Shown piece by piece: positions 1 to 11,435 of a stretch of DNA of 64,000 bases (position 1 is its first letter; each line of letters begins with the position of its first letter). The stretch covers positions 310,001 through 374,000 of the forward strand of contig OZ220465.1 in NCBI GenBank assembly GCA_965115815.1, written 5' to 3'. The stretch is from VXPW01 sp965115815 (lineage in GTDB: Bacteria; Pseudomonadota; Alphaproteobacteria; TMED109). The position numbers and the translations under genes are program-made. The notes beneath the pieces were generated by a model. That model was not told the DNA's origin, searched no databases, and saw only the letters and a program-made list of their open reading frames with translations.

Positions 1-57
1 CCGGGTCTCCTCCGAGTCACGACAGCGGTACGCATTGTGGTGCAGTTGTCGGATCAT
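1..57 (-). CDS. VOC (glyoxalase/dioxygenase) family protein, N-terminal fragment
   Basis: The first 19 codons of a minus-strand gene run off the left edge. The ATG lies at 57-55 and is preceded by a strong AGGGAGGAG ribosome site (bases 61-69) at good spacing. The peptide begins MIRQLHHNAYRCRDSEET, which matches the start of vicinal-oxygen-chelate fold proteins, where the early His is a metal ligand. Only the beta-strand opening of the first domain is present, so the substrate cannot be told. Recognition is from memory of the family's N-terminus. Confidence 0.6.
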   Translation of the reverse strand, partial: MIRQLHHNAYRCRDSEETR

Positions 58-794
58 GGTCTCCTCCCTGCGTTGAACCCCATGGCACCCCTGTTGTACG
101 GCCCGCTTCCGGATCGTCAATGATTCGGGCGCGCAACGCGAGCCGGCGGACCCGACACGCTGGCGGGCCGCCCCAGCGCGACGGCAGCCCGGCCGGATGG
201 CTCCGCTTCCTTCGTCCACGGTCCGGGCCCTGGCGGCGAACCCCCGGGAGGCCACCGCTCGGACTCCCGCCGGAAAGCGGACCGAGGGGCGAGTCGTCGG
301 GCCGGATCCCCGGTCGGCCGCGGCTTCGGGCCCGGAATCCGTGAGCGGACGCACGCGACGAGGCGCGCGGCGCGGGGTTTGCCTGCGGGCGGCCGGGAAT
401 GTCCGATCCGCGCCGGTTTCGGAGACCCCCGGCGGGGATCGAGGTCACCGGCCGGGGCGGGACCGGGGACCCCCGGCGGGGATCGAGGTCACCGGCCGGG
501 GCGGGACCGGGGACCGTCGCATGCGGCGCGGTCGGTCAGGACGGCAAGGGTGTCCGGGACCGGACGCTGCGCAATCCTCGATCGGCGTGCATGCCGACGC
601 TGCTCGCGGGCGTGGGCACCGGTACCCGAGAATCCGGGGTGCCGCGGTCCATTCTCGTTTCCGATTCGGTCCGCGAGGTCGGCGTCCGGGTTTCGGGCGG
701 AAGCCTCGTCCGGCCGGCCCTGTCCGTGACCGGGTTGCCGGCGTCGGCACCGGTACGGTATCCCGGCGTTTGCCGGACCCGGCAGCTTTCGGGG
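58..794. other. gene-poor GC-rich spacer
   Basis: No reading frame on either strand has recognisable protein features; the open frames look like by-products of extreme GC content. The stretch holds the 44-bp tandem duplication listed separately and must contain the promoter of the left-edge gene. mmsA ends just beyond it at 795. Confidence 0.5.
426..513. repeat. tandem duplication, 2 x 44 bp
   Basis: Two perfect adjacent copies of a 44-bp GC-rich unit (426-469 and 470-513), each beginning CCCCCGGCGGGGATC. The unit is not a multiple of three and lies outside any credible gene. Confidence 0.9.
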
Positions 795-2290
<1,496 letters not shown>

Positions 2291-2291
<1 letters not shown>

Positions 2292-3400
2292 CAGTCGAGA
2301 TATCCGAGGTCGCGCCAGACCGCGAACCGTTCGCGGAATTCGGTCAGCGATGCGAGTGCCTTGGCGAAGTCCGCATCCTTTTCGGATTCCTCCCGGGCGA
2401 CTTCTTCCCACGCGGTCTCGTAGGCCTGCAGGAACTCGTCGCTCCAGCGCTTCAGTTGGACGCCCTGGCTCTGGAAGTACTCGAGCGCCGGCACCTGCAG
2501 CGCCTCGCCCTCGGCGAGACCCCGCTGCACCAGTTCGCCGCACGCCATCGTCAGCAGGGTTTGCTGCGCCAGCGACAGTTCGTTCCATCCGTCGAGGTGG
2601 TAGATCACGTCGGCCCAGGTCGACTGCTGGTGCCAGCCCGGGAAGTAGTAGAACTTCGCAATTTGTTCGAAACCGAAGTTGCGGTCGACGGCCGGGCTGG
2701 AAAACTCGGTGGCATCGATGGTCCCGAGTTCCAGCGCCGGGTAGATGTCGCCGCCGGCGAGCAGTTGGGTCGAGACCTCCATCTTCTCCATCACCCGCGC
2801 CCCCAGGGCGAAGAACCGCATCTTCAGTCCGCGGAGATCGTCGAGCGTGCGGATCTCCCGGCGGAACCAGCCGGAGGCCTCGGGAGGCAGGATCATGCAG
2901 GGCGTGCTCTTGATGTTGTGCTTGAGATAGATCTCGTCCAGCAGTTCCTGGCCGCCTCCGAAGTACATCCACGCCATGTATTCCGGCGCCGCCGGGCCGA
3001 AGGGAATCGATGCGAAGAGCTGGAGCGCGGGAACCTTTCCGGCCCAGAAGCCGGGCGTGGCCCAGCCGGCATCCACGCTTCCCGACGCGACCGCGTCGAA
3101 GATCTCGAGGGGCGGAACCAGGGCGCCGGGCTCGAAGAAGCGAATGTCGATGCTCCCGTCCGAGGCCGTGCGGACGCGCTCCAGCATCGCCTTCAGGGAC
3201 GGGCCGAGGATGGGGGTCGTCCCAGCGTAGGCGCTGGCCAGCTTCCAGCGCACCGATGGCGCCGCGGTCGGCGTCTCCGGCGCGGTCGCGGGTGGGCCGG
3301 CCGTTCGCTCCGATTCGCCGAACAGGGCTGGACGCACCGCCAGTCCGATGACGACCCCGACGACCAGGACCACCAGAATCGCCAGTTTCCCTCGATCCAT
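2291..3400 (-). CDS. TRAP transporter substrate-binding protein (DctP family)
   Basis: 369 aa. An N-terminal hydrophobic helix (residues about 6-27) looks like an uncleaved signal or anchor, then a Pro/Ala/Thr-rich linker, then the periplasmic binding domain. Family landmarks include SVDAGWATPGFWAG and the GTIDATEF segment near residue 230, followed by aromatic-rich YYFPGWHQQS, which in this family contacts the ligand. Such proteins hand carboxylate-type solutes to a DctQM permease. No permease gene is in the window, so this is an orphan component. Its stop overlaps the mmsA start, suggesting a ligand linked to branched-chain or dicarboxylate breakdown; that is inference. Confidence 0.88.
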
Positions 3401-3450
3401 ATCGTCCTCCCTTGCGGCGTGCCGGCGGCCCGGCGCGGTTCGGGAGTGTA

Positions 3451-4389
3451 TCAGGTGGCCCCGACGTACAGCGCCCCGAGGTACACGGCCTGCAGGCCTG
3501 CCATGGCGCCGCCGGCGATTCGGCCCAGCGGGCGGCGCAGCATCAGGAAGCCGGCGAGGAACAGGGCCGTGAGCAGCAGGACGACCAGATCCGTCGCGGC
3601 GAGGATGCCGCGCACGGACAGCGGATGGGCCAGGGCGGCGGCGCCGGTGACTCCCAGCAGGTTGAACATGTTGCTGCCCAGGATGCCGCCGAGCGCCAGC
3701 CCGCCCTGGCGGCGGAGCGCGGCGAGGGCGGTCACCGTGACCTCGGGCAGGGACGTGCCGACCGCGACGATGGACAGGCCGATGACCGCTTCCGCCACGC
3801 CGAAGGTGCGGGCGAGGCCGCTCGCGCCGAAGACCAGGGCCTCCGCCCCGCCCGCCACCATGGCGAGACTGGCTGCCGTTCCGGCCGCACAGGCGGCGAG
3901 GGACCGAGGGGCCGGTTCGCTGCCCGCCCGCGCCACCTCGGCGCCGGTGCGGCGGAGGGAGCCCGCCGTCGAGACGGCCAGCGCCGCGATCAGCCCGAGC
4001 CCGCCGAGCCGGGGCAGCGTCTCGAGCCCGAACGTGATCGCGGCAAAGCCCGCCGTCGCGGCCAGCAGGGCGAAGGCATCGGGCCGCAGGTCCCGGGGGG
4101 CGACGATCGGCCGGCAGGCGGCGGCGATGCCCACGGCCAGCAGGACGTTGGCGATGTTGGATCCCGCGATGTTCCCCAGGATGAAGCCGGCGTGGCCGCC
4201 GATCGAGGCCCGCACGGCCACGACCAGCTCCGGGAACGAGGTGCCGAACGCGACCACGCTAGCGCCGATCACGAACGGAGGAACCCGAAGGCGAGCGGCG
4301 GCGGCGACGGACGCGCGGACCAGCAGTTCGCCGCCGCCGACCAGCAGGCCGATGCCGACGGCCACGGCCCCCAGATTCAGCAGCAGCAC
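3451..4389 (-). CDS. calcium/sodium antiporter, CaCA (YrbG-like) family
   Basis: 312 aa, about ten membrane helices, in the two-fold repeat expected of cation/Ca exchangers. Both alpha repeats are visible: GASVVAFGTSFPELVV near residue 42 and GLSIVAVGTSLPEVTV near residue 203, each with the conserved Glu in a (S/G)xPE context. It exchanges Na+ or H+ against Ca2+ across the inner membrane. It starts 7 bp after the sdhB stop, on the same strand, so it is probably co-transcribed with the sdh genes. Physiological ion specificity cannot be read from the sequence. Confidence 0.9.
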   Translation of the reverse strand: MLLLNLGAVAVGIGLLVGGGELLVRASVAAAARLRVPPFVIGASVVAFGTSFPELVVAVRASIGGHAGFILGNIAGSNIANVLLAVGIAAACRPIVAPRDLRPDAFALLAATAGFAAITFGLETLPRLGGLGLIAALAVSTAGSLRRTGAEVARAGSEPAPRSLAACAAGTAASLAMVAGGAEALVFGASGLARTFGVAEAVIGLSIVAVGTSLPEVTVTALAALRRQGGLALGGILGSNMFNLLGVTGAAALAHPLSVRGILAATDLVVLLLTALFLAGFLMLRRPLGRIAGGAMAGLQAVYLGALYVGAT

Positions 4390-4396
4390 CGGCGCG

Positions 4397-5173
4397 TCAG
4401 CGCCGGTGCTGGATGCGGCGCTTGATGTCGCTGATGGCGCGGGCCGGATTGAGGCCCTTGGGGCAGGTCTTCGTGCAGTTCAGGATCGTGTGGCAGCGGT
4501 ACAGCCGAAACGGATCCTCCAGCGCGTCGAGGCGCTCGCCGGCCGCCTCGTCGCGGCTGTCCGCAAGCCAGCGCGCTGCCTGCAGGAGCGTGGCCGGCCC
4601 GAGATAGCGGTCTCCGTTCCACCAGTAGCTCGGACACGCGGTGCTGCAGCAGAAGCAGAGAATGCACTCGTACAGCCCGTCCAGCCGGCGGCGGTCCTCC
4701 TCCGACTGCAGGCGTTCGCGGTCGGGCGGCGGCGAGTCGGCCTTGAGCCAGGGTTCGATCAGCGCGTACTGGGCGTAGGCGTCGGTCAGGTCGGGAACCA
4801 GATCCTTGATCACCGGCAGGTGCGGCAGCGGATAGACCTTCACCGGGCCGCGCACGTCGTCGATCGCCTTGGTGCAGGCCAGCGTATTGGTGCCGTCGAT
4901 GTTCATGGCGCAGGAGCCGCAGACCCCTTCGCGGCAGGACCGGCGGAAGGCCAGGGTGGAATCGTGGACATCCTTGATGGCGATGAGCGCGTCCAGCACC
5001 ATCGGCCCGCACCGGTCCAGATCGATCGGAAAGATGTCGATGCGGGGCGGATCGTCGTGGTCGGGGGCATAGCGGTACACGCGGAACTCGCGCACGTTGC
5101 GGGCCCCGTCCGGGGCCGGCCGCCGGCGGCCCGGGCGGACTTCGGGGCCCCGGGGAAGTCTGAACGCCACCAT
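4397..5173 (-). CDS. sdhB: succinate dehydrogenase iron-sulfur subunit
   Basis: 258 aa. The [2Fe-2S] ferredoxin-like domain shows SCREGVCGSCAMNIDG and the following Cys; the C-terminal domain has CILCFCCSTACPSYWWN and CHTILNCTKTCPKGLNP for the [4Fe-4S] and [3Fe-4S] clusters. It carries electrons from SdhA flavin to the quinone site in the membrane anchor (complex II, TCA cycle). The gene follows sdhA with a 16-bp gap. The first 27 residues are Pro/Arg-rich and longer than usual, so a slightly later start is possible. Confidence 0.95.
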   Translation of the reverse strand: MVAFRLPRGPEVRPGRRRPAPDGARNVREFRVYRYAPDHDDPPRIDIFPIDLDRCGPMVLDALIAIKDVHDSTLAFRRSCREGVCGSCAMNIDGTNTLACTKAIDDVRGPVKVYPLPHLPVIKDLVPDLTDAYAQYALIEPWLKADSPPPDRERLQSEEDRRRLDGLYECILCFCCSTACPSYWWNGDRYLGPATLLQAARWLADSRDEAAGERLDALEDPFRLYRCHTILNCTKTCPKGLNPARAISDIKRRIQHRR

Positions 5174-5189
5174 GGCTGTCCCTTCCTGG

Positions 5190-6980
5190 TCAGTAGACGC
5201 GCGGCTGGGGGGGGATCGTGTCGATGTCGGGCGAATCCGTGCCGAGGTGCACCGGACGGGCGGCGCATGCGGCGCGGCCGTCCCGGAACCACGCCAGCGT
5301 GTGGGTCAGCCAGTGGTCGTCGTCGCGGTCGGGATGGTCCTCGCGGGCGTGGGCGCCCCGGCTTTCCGTGCGGTGAAGCGCCGAGCCGATCGTGACCGCC
5401 GCCTGCTGCAGCAGGTTTTCCAGTTCAAGGGTCTCGACCAGATCGGTGTTCCAGATCAGCGAGCGGTCGGCGACCCGAATGTCCGCCAACTGCTGCCAGG
5501 CCGCGGCAATCCGGTCGGCTCCATCCGCGAGGCTGTCGCCGGTTCGGAACACGGCGCAGTGATCCTGCATGGTCCGCTGCATCTCCCGCCGGAGCTCGGC
5601 GGTCGGCGTCCCTCCGGCCGCATGGCGAAAGCCGTCGAACCGGGCGAGGACGGCATCCTCGGCATCCTTGAGCGGAGCCCGATGCCGGGCCCCGGGCTGC
5701 TGCGTGGCGGCGATCCGATGGGCGCAGGCGCGGCCGAAGATGACCAGGTCGAGGAGGGAGTTCGATCCCAGCCGGTTGGCGCCGTGCACCGAGACACACG
5801 CCGCCTCGCCGGCGCTCATCAGTCCCGGCACCGCGGTGTCGGCGCCGCCCGCCTGTCCCGTGACGGCCTCTCCGGTGTGCAGCACGGGGATTCCGCCCAT
5901 GTTGTAGTGACAGGTCGGGAGCACGGGAATCGGTTCGCGGGTCACGTCGACGCCGCCGAAGACCCGGGCCGATTCCGCGATTCCCGGCAGCCGTTCGGCG
6001 ATGACGCCGGCATCCAGGTGCTCGAGATGCAGGTGCACGTGGTCCCGATGCCGCCCCACCCCCCGGCCGGCCCGCAGTTCCAGCGTGATCGACCGGCTGA
6101 CCACGTCGCGCGACGCGAGATCCCGGGCGTTCGGGGCGTAGCGCTCCATGAACCGCTCGCCTTCCGCATTGGTCAGGTACCCGCCCTCGCCGCGCACGCC
6201 TTCGCTGATGAGGCAGCCGGCGCCGTAGATCCCGGTCGGGTGGAACTGCACGAACTCCATGTCCTGCAGCGGCAGCCCCGCCCGCAGCACCATGGCGTTG
6301 CCGTCACCGGTGCAGATATGGGCCGACGTGCAGGAGAAGTAGACGCGACCGTAGCCGCCGGTCGCGAGGATGACGGTGTGCGCGCGGAACCGGTGGAGCG
6401 TACCGTCGTCGAGTTTCCAGGCCAGGACGCCTTGGCACGAACCGTCGGCGCCCATCAGGAGGTCCAGCACGAAATACTCGATGAAGAACTCCGCCGCGTT
6501 CCGGAGCGATTGCTGGTACAGCGTGTGCAGGATGGCGTGACCGGTCCGATCGGCCGCAGCGCAGGTGCGCTGCGCCGCCGGCCCCTTGCCGAATTCCGTC
6601 GTCATGCCGCCGAAGGCCCGCTGGTAGATCCGTCCGTCGGGATTCCGCGAGAAGGGCACGCCGTAGTGCTCGAGTTCGACAACGGCCGCGGCGGCTTCGC
6701 GGCACATGTACGCGATCGCATCCTGGTCGCCGAGCCAGTCCGACCCCTTGACCGTGTCGTACAGGTGCCAGCGCCAGTCGTCCCGCCCCATGTTGCCGAG
6801 CGCGGCGCTGATCCCGCCCTGCGCCGCCACCGTGTGGCTCCGGGTCGGGAACACCTTGGTCAGGCAGGCGGTCCGGAACCCGCGTTCGGCGAGGCCGAGG
6901 GTCGCGCGCAGCCCCGCCCCGCCCGCGCCGACTACCACGACGTCGTAGGCGTGGTCGACGAGGTCGTAGCCGGCTGCCAT
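5190..6980 (-). CDS. sdhA: succinate dehydrogenase flavoprotein subunit
   Basis: 596 aa, normal for bacterial SdhA. The N-terminal dinucleotide fold VVVVGAGGAGLRATLG is followed by the SHTVAAQGG segment whose His carries the covalent FAD. The active-site region QFHPTGIYGAGCLISEGVRGEGG and the C-terminal HRTESRGAHAREDHPDRDD typical of the family are intact. It oxidises succinate to fumarate on the cytoplasmic side of complex II. The ATG overlaps the sdhD stop (TGATG), showing tight coupling in the sdhCDAB order. The open frame continues upstream through sdhD, but MAAGYDLVDHAYD is the conserved N-terminus. Confidence 0.96.
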   Translation of the reverse strand: MAAGYDLVDHAYDVVVVGAGGAGLRATLGLAERGFRTACLTKVFPTRSHTVAAQGGISAALGNMGRDDWRWHLYDTVKGSDWLGDQDAIAYMCREAAAAVVELEHYGVPFSRNPDGRIYQRAFGGMTTEFGKGPAAQRTCAAADRTGHAILHTLYQQSLRNAAEFFIEYFVLDLLMGADGSCQGVLAWKLDDGTLHRFRAHTVILATGGYGRVYFSCTSAHICTGDGNAMVLRAGLPLQDMEFVQFHPTGIYGAGCLISEGVRGEGGYLTNAEGERFMERYAPNARDLASRDVVSRSITLELRAGRGVGRHRDHVHLHLEHLDAGVIAERLPGIAESARVFGGVDVTREPIPVLPTCHYNMGGIPVLHTGEAVTGQAGGADTAVPGLMSAGEAACVSVHGANRLGSNSLLDLVIFGRACAHRIAATQQPGARHRAPLKDAEDAVLARFDGFRHAAGGTPTAELRREMQRTMQDHCAVFRTGDSLADGADRIAAAWQQLADIRVADRSLIWNTDLVETLELENLLQQAAVTIGSALHRTESRGAHAREDHPDRDDDHWLTHTLAWFRDGRAACAARPVHLGTDSPDIDTIPPQPRVY

Positions 6981-7363
6981 CACGCTCCCCCGAAACCGGC
7001 TCGGACGATGGCCAGGACGGCCCCGGCGGCCGCCAGCCAGGCGACCGCGGCGCACGCGGCCAACGCGGCCATGCGCACGGCGGGCGTCTGCACGTAGTCC
7101 TCGACCACGACCCGGACGCCGAGCCAGCCGTGGTGGAAGCCGGCGATGATCAGCAGGGTGAGCAGCACGGAGTTGAGCGGGCGGGCCATCCAGGACCGGA
7201 ACGCGTCGTGGTCGGTTCCGGCCAGACCGACCAGCGACCCAGCAAACCATAGCCCGAGAAGCGCCAGCGCCACGGCCGTCACCCGCTGCATCCACCAGTG
7301 GTGCGCCCCTTCCCGCGCCGACCCGTGGCCGCGGGCCCGGGCGAACGGATTCCGGAGACTCAT
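6980..7363 (-). CDS. sdhD: succinate dehydrogenase membrane anchor subunit
   Basis: 127 aa with three predicted membrane helices. The HHWWMQRVTAVALALLG entry to helix 1 and HGWLGVRVVVEDYV after helix 2 match the SdhD family; the latter includes the Asp-Tyr motif near the quinone site. With SdhC it binds heme b and quinone and anchors SdhAB. Its ATG overlaps the sdhC stop (ATGA) and its own stop overlaps the sdhA start. Confidence 0.92.
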   Translation of the reverse strand: MSLRNPFARARGHGSAREGAHHWWMQRVTAVALALLGLWFAGSLVGLAGTDHDAFRSWMARPLNSVLLTLLIIAGFHHGWLGVRVVVEDYVQTPAVRMAALAACAAVAWLAAAGAVLAIVRAGFGGA

Positions 7364-7746
7364 GCGGCCGCCACACCCGACCAGAACAGCGCGGTCAGCA
7401 GGACCGCGAGCCCCACGACGAACCAGCCGGACGCCCGCACCGCCCCCATTTCGAAGCCCAGACCCGCATCCCAGAAGAGGTGCCGAACGCCATTGGCGAG
7501 ATGGTAGAAGAAGGCCGCCGACACGGCGACCAGGAACGCGGATCCGAACAGGCTGCTGAACGCCGCTGCCCCGACCCGGAATGCCGCCGGTCCGGCGGCG
7601 GTCGCCCAGAGGAACACTGCGAGCGCCACCATCCCGAGGCCGAGCACCAGCCCGGAGAGGCGGTGCAGGATCGAGAGCACCGACGTGATCTCGGGACGGT
7701 AGATCGAGAGGTGGGGCGAGAGCGGGCGGCGGGCGGGTACCGGCAT
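7360..7746 (-). CDS. sdhC: succinate dehydrogenase cytochrome b556 subunit
   Basis: 128 aa, three membrane helices. Signatures are RPLSPHLSIYRPEITSVLSI, HRLSGLVLGLG, and FYHLANGVRHLFWD, where the His residues ligate heme b. The ATG at 7746 begins at the conserved MPVPARRPLSPHL; longer upstream readings are compositional. It is the first gene of the sdhCDAB run, so the promoter should lie within about 100-200 bp to the right. Confidence 0.94.
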   Translation of the reverse strand: MPVPARRPLSPHLSIYRPEITSVLSILHRLSGLVLGLGMVALAVFLWATAAGPAAFRVGAAAFSSLFGSAFLVAVSAAFFYHLANGVRHLFWDAGLGFEMGAVRASGWFVVGLAVLLTALFWSGVAAA

Positions 7747-8771
7747 GCTGTCCTCCGACTTGGATCCGGGCAAGACCGGACCGGGACGGTCGGGACGATA
7801 CCAGAGGCGGGCGGAGAGGCGCGATGGGCGCGGTATCCCCGGAGTTCGGCCCTGTGCATCATCGTCGGCAGCGCCGGCATCGTACGGTGGGCGGCGTCGG
7901 GCCGTGGAGGCCATGGTGGCGAACCGGTCCCTGACGGGTCCGGCGTCGGTGGCGTCCACGGTCCGGCGGGCGGCGGCGGGGAGGATGTACGTGCGGACGA
8001 TCCGGCCTTGGGTCTCCCGGGTCCGGGGCTGCCCGTGCCGGACCTGCCGGTCGAGGACCTGCACGGCGAAATCAGCCATCGGATGTCCCGCCGTCACGGG
8101 TCCGCCGTCCCCGGTCGCGGTGTCGGCAAAGCCGGCGGTGTACCTGCCGACCTCGCGCCGCTCCTCGGGGACCGTCTTCGGGTCGGCGCTGCCGAGGGAG
8201 GCGGAGCGCCGGCGCCCGCGTGTCCGGCGGTCGAAGGCGAAGCGGCGCGCGCCGGAGGGCGAAGACGCGCAGGAACAGGCCGGGGATGACATCGTCGCGG
8301 ATGTCAGGGCGCGTCCGCCCGGCCGGGCGGCGCGGACGCGCCGGGCGAAGGCGGACTTCGGGGGGGGGTCGCCCATGGTTGACGGCTCCCGGTTCGGGCC
8401 GCGCGGCCGGGCGGCCATGCAGGCGGCGGCCGCGGCGGCGTTTCGTCCGGGAAGCCGAGCGGCGGAACGAGAGAGGCTGACCCGCACGCCGGCGGTGTTG
8501 CGGGTGGCTCCTCCGGTTCACGCACGGGCGGACGCGCACGGTGATGGGCACCATCGGTGCAGGGGCCGTGACGCTCCGGGCGCGTCCGATGCCTCGCCGG
8601 CGTCCGTACCGTCAGCCGGGCTGTCGCATCCCCCCGGCTTCAGGGGGCTCTCGAGATCCCGAGCAGGCCCCGGGGCGCGCGGGCCGCACAGCACCGGCCC
8701 CGGGCGCCGTCCGGCACCGGAGGCGCCCGGAGTTGCTGCAGGGGCCTCCGCAGTGGGGTACCGTGGAGCGA
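7747..8771. other. about 1 kb without a recognisable gene
   Basis: Divergent spacer between sdhC (minus) and the next plus-strand gene. It must contain the sdhC promoter. I see open frames on both strands but none with protein-like composition or a known family; they track the GC bias. A decayed gene cannot be excluded. Confidence 0.45.
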
Positions 8772-9353
8772 ATGCAGGTCCGGGCCGGGTGCCTCGGCCG
8801 ACGCGTCCCGGGCTTCGGATCCGGTGGCCACGACCGTTGCGGAGTGTCTTCCTTGCCTTCTTTCGACGATCCCCTCCTCCATGCCATTCTGCCCGACACG
8901 TTTGCCGGCGAGGCGCTCGATCCGACCGCCCGCAACCTGGCCGCCGCCCTCACCGCCGCCGTCGGCTACCCCGCGGTGGACGTGGAAACGGACGACAACG
9001 GGTACGACGACGGCGGACTGATCCGGGCGGTCAGCCTCGACCATGCGCTGCTGATCCTCGGGGTGCCGGCGGCGTGCTACCCCCTTGAGGATCCGGGTCG
9101 CCTCAAGGCCTTCGTCGAGAAGCAGCAGATCTTCGTCCACGAGCAGTTCGAATCGATGCTTGGAACGACGTCGCTGGCGGCCTGGCGGACCGCCGTGGTG
9201 GGCGGTCGGCGGTGGCATCTGCACTACACCGCGCGGGCGGCCGGCGCCTTCTCGTTTCACGCGCACCCGGCCTACTACCCGGCCGTCCTTCCGCGGAAGC
9301 CCGCCGCCGTGCGGTACTTCCTGCGGCGGCATGTCTTCCAGGTCGGCCCGTAG
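8772..9353 (+). CDS. hypothetical protein
   Basis: Not recognised. The credible part is roughly the last 165 residues, which have balanced composition: an acidic stretch VETDDNGYDDGG, a CYPLEDPGRLKAFVEKQQIF helix and a WHLHYTARAAGAFSFHAHP segment rich in His and aromatics. No signal peptide or membrane helix is seen. ATG 8772 has a GGAG upstream, but GTG 8844 (169 aa) and TTG 8853 (166 aa) are alternatives, and residues before about 8850 look compositional. The next 900 bp downstream hold only transposase debris, so it seems to stand alone. Confidence 0.55.
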   Translation: MQVRAGCLGRRVPGFGSGGHDRCGVSSLPSFDDPLLHAILPDTFAGEALDPTARNLAAALTAAVGYPAVDVETDDNGYDDGGLIRAVSLDHALLILGVPAACYPLEDPGRLKAFVEKQQIFVHEQFESMLGTTSLAAWRTAVVGGRRWHLHYTARAAGAFSFHAHPAYYPAVLPRKPAAVRYFLRRHVFQVGP

Positions 9354-9789
9354 CTCCCGGTTCCGGCGCGGTGTCGGGTGTGCCCTGCCCGTCCTTCGCA
9401 GGGGGGTTCGAGGCGATTCGGGCCCTCGTTCGAGGTCGGGGAACGAGCCCCCGAAATCCGTCCTGTGCGCCCTCTCCGAGCCGCATCGGGACGGGTCCGT
9501 TCCGGTGGGATCCTGCGGCGACCGTCGCCGGGGCAAGGGGCGGCCGCAGCGGTTCGAGCACCTGCGGCCACGCCCGGTCGGAGACATCCTGACGATCCCC
9601 GCGGGCCGGTTCCCGGCCCGCAACTCGATGGCCAACCCGGAGGGCCCGGCCGGAGGTGCGGCGGGGTGCGCTCGACCTTCCCTTGCCGAGGGGCCGGTCC
9701 GGGGCCTCGGAAGTTTCGTTCGTCCCGGTGCACGGGATCGGGGCCTTCGATCCCCGGCTGCCGGACGACGGCGGTGCTCCGGTTGCCCG
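9354..9789. other. gene-poor spacer
   Basis: No supported gene; it leads into the IS4-type transposase relic and may contain more of it in a form too decayed to read. Confidence 0.4.
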
Positions 9790-10090
9790 GAGACCGCTGA
9801 CCGCGGTTCCGGTGTGGGTCTCCGGCGACCGGCACCGGATCCTCGCATGCGGCCGCCTGCCCGGGGGGATCGAGGAGCAGCGCCGGGTTCTCAAGATCGG
9901 TTGCCGCCTCGAATCTGCCGCGCCCCGGCCGGTCGGCATCCACGCCGTGACGGCCTGGCGGACGGGTGCGCGCACCCGTCCGGAGCGCAGCCCACCGGAC
10001 CTGCCGGCGGCGCGGGCCCTGTCGGAGGTCGAGAGGGCCTTGCTGAACGACATCGCCCGGAAGCGCCATCGTCCGCCCCCTTCCGGTGCC
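9790..10090 (+). pseudogene. IS4 (Tn5-like) transposase C-terminal relic
   Basis: Reading one plus frame gives GGIEEQRRVLKIGCRLESA, then a run containing IHAVTAWRTG, then a PDLPA / LSEVERALLNDIARKR segment. These align in order with the C-terminal landmarks of Tn5-like IS4 transposases: the RIEExHRVLKSGCR block with the catalytic Glu, the AINAVIAWRI helix, and the (P)DLPA linker. No start and no intact catalytic core remain, so it is a fragment. The match is by eye. Confidence 0.5.
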
Positions 10091-10277
10091 GGGGAAGCCT
10101 GGCGGACGGCGGCCGTCCCGGGCGGCTGCCGGAAGCGGGCCGGGGATCCGCGCCCCGGCCGCGGACCGGTCCGGAGCGGCCGCGCTTTCCCGTCCTGTGC
10201 GGCCCGGCCGGCGAGCTTCGGCCGAAGGCCGGGAGTGGCCGGGGGCCCGGCCCGTCTGCCCAAGCGGAACCGGGCGG

Positions 10278-11195
10278 GTGACCGAGAGGCAGAGCGCGGC
10301 GGATCCCGCGGCCACGGGCCGGCCGACGGTCCCGGCGCTCGAAGCCATCCTCGGCCGCGAGTATCCCGTGCTCGATCACGGCTTCGTCCGGGTCGTCGAC
10401 TACATGGGCGACGACGCCGCCGTCGTCCAGGCCGCCCGCGTGTCCTATGGCGCCGGGACGCGGCAGGTGCGCGAGGATCGCGGGCTGATCCGTTATCTGA
10501 TGCGGCACCGCCACACGACCCCGTTCGAGATGTGCTCGATCAAGGTCCACGTGAAGCTGCCGATCTTCGTGGCCCGGCAGTGGATCCGGCACCGCACGGC
10601 ATCGGTGAACGAGCATTCGGCCCGCTATTCGGTCTTGGACCGGGAATTCTACCTGCCGGATCCCGAAGACCTGGCCGGGCAGACCGGATCCAATCGTCAG
10701 GGCCGGGACGGCCCCCTGCCGGCCGCGGCGGCGGGCGAGATCCGTCGGCTGCTGGAGGAGGATGCGCGTCAGGCCCACCGCCGCTACGCATGGCTGCTCA
10801 ACCTCCCGTCCGACGGCTCGCCCGCCGACCCGGACCGGCCGGCCCTTGCGCGCGAACTCGCGCGCATCAACCTTCCCCTCTCCACGTACACGCAGTGGTA
10901 CTGGAAAACCGACCTTCACAACCTGCTGCATTTCCTGCAGCTGCGGACCGATGCCCACGCCCAGACCGAGATTCGGGCCTATGCGGAAGCTCTGCTCGGA
11001 ATCGTGCAGCGCTGGGTTCCGCTGGTTGCGGAAGCGTTCGCGGACTATCGCCTCGCGGCGGCCGAGCTTTCCCGTCCCATGCTCGATGTGGTGCGGGCCT
11101 GGCTGGCGGGGGAGGCGGTCAGTCAGGAAACGAGCGGTCTCAGTCCGCGCGAGTGGCGCGAACTGCACGCGCTCGTGAAATCCCGGAGTCCGTGA
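10278..11195 (+). CDS. thyX: flavin-dependent thymidylate synthase
   Basis: 305 aa. It makes dTMP from dUMP using methylene-tetrahydrofolate and FADH2. The defining ThyX motif RHRTASVNEHSARYS is present near residue 105, with the upstream RHRHTTPFE block and the C-terminal RTDAHAQTEIR segment that binds nucleotide. The start is a GTG at 10278; earlier codons in the frame read as transposase-like debris. No thyA is seen. The gene lies alone between decayed IS4 material and the dienelactone hydrolase gene. Confidence 0.93.
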   Translation: MTERQSAADPAATGRPTVPALEAILGREYPVLDHGFVRVVDYMGDDAAVVQAARVSYGAGTRQVREDRGLIRYLMRHRHTTPFEMCSIKVHVKLPIFVARQWIRHRTASVNEHSARYSVLDREFYLPDPEDLAGQTGSNRQGRDGPLPAAAAGEIRRLLEEDARQAHRRYAWLLNLPSDGSPADPDRPALARELARINLPLSTYTQWYWKTDLHNLLHFLQLRTDAHAQTEIRAYAEALLGIVQRWVPLVAEAFADYRLAAAELSRPMLDVVRAWLAGEAVSQETSGLSPREWRELHALVKSRSP

Positions 11196-11435
11196 CCGCT
11201 CCCGGCCGACCCGTTCGCGTCGCGCCGCGACCCCCCTTCCGGAACCCCGGGCCCGTTCCCCGCCGCCGCGGCCGGAGGTTCGGGGAACGGGGGCGCCCGG
11301 GCCGGCTGGGGGCGGAGTCCACCGGACCGATCCGGCCGGGACCGCTTTGGATTCCAAGGCCGGACGGGCTATAAGGTGCACGGCCCGTTGCAGCGGGCAT
11401 TCCTCCAGTTGCCTGTCCCGACCGGAGCCGCTCTC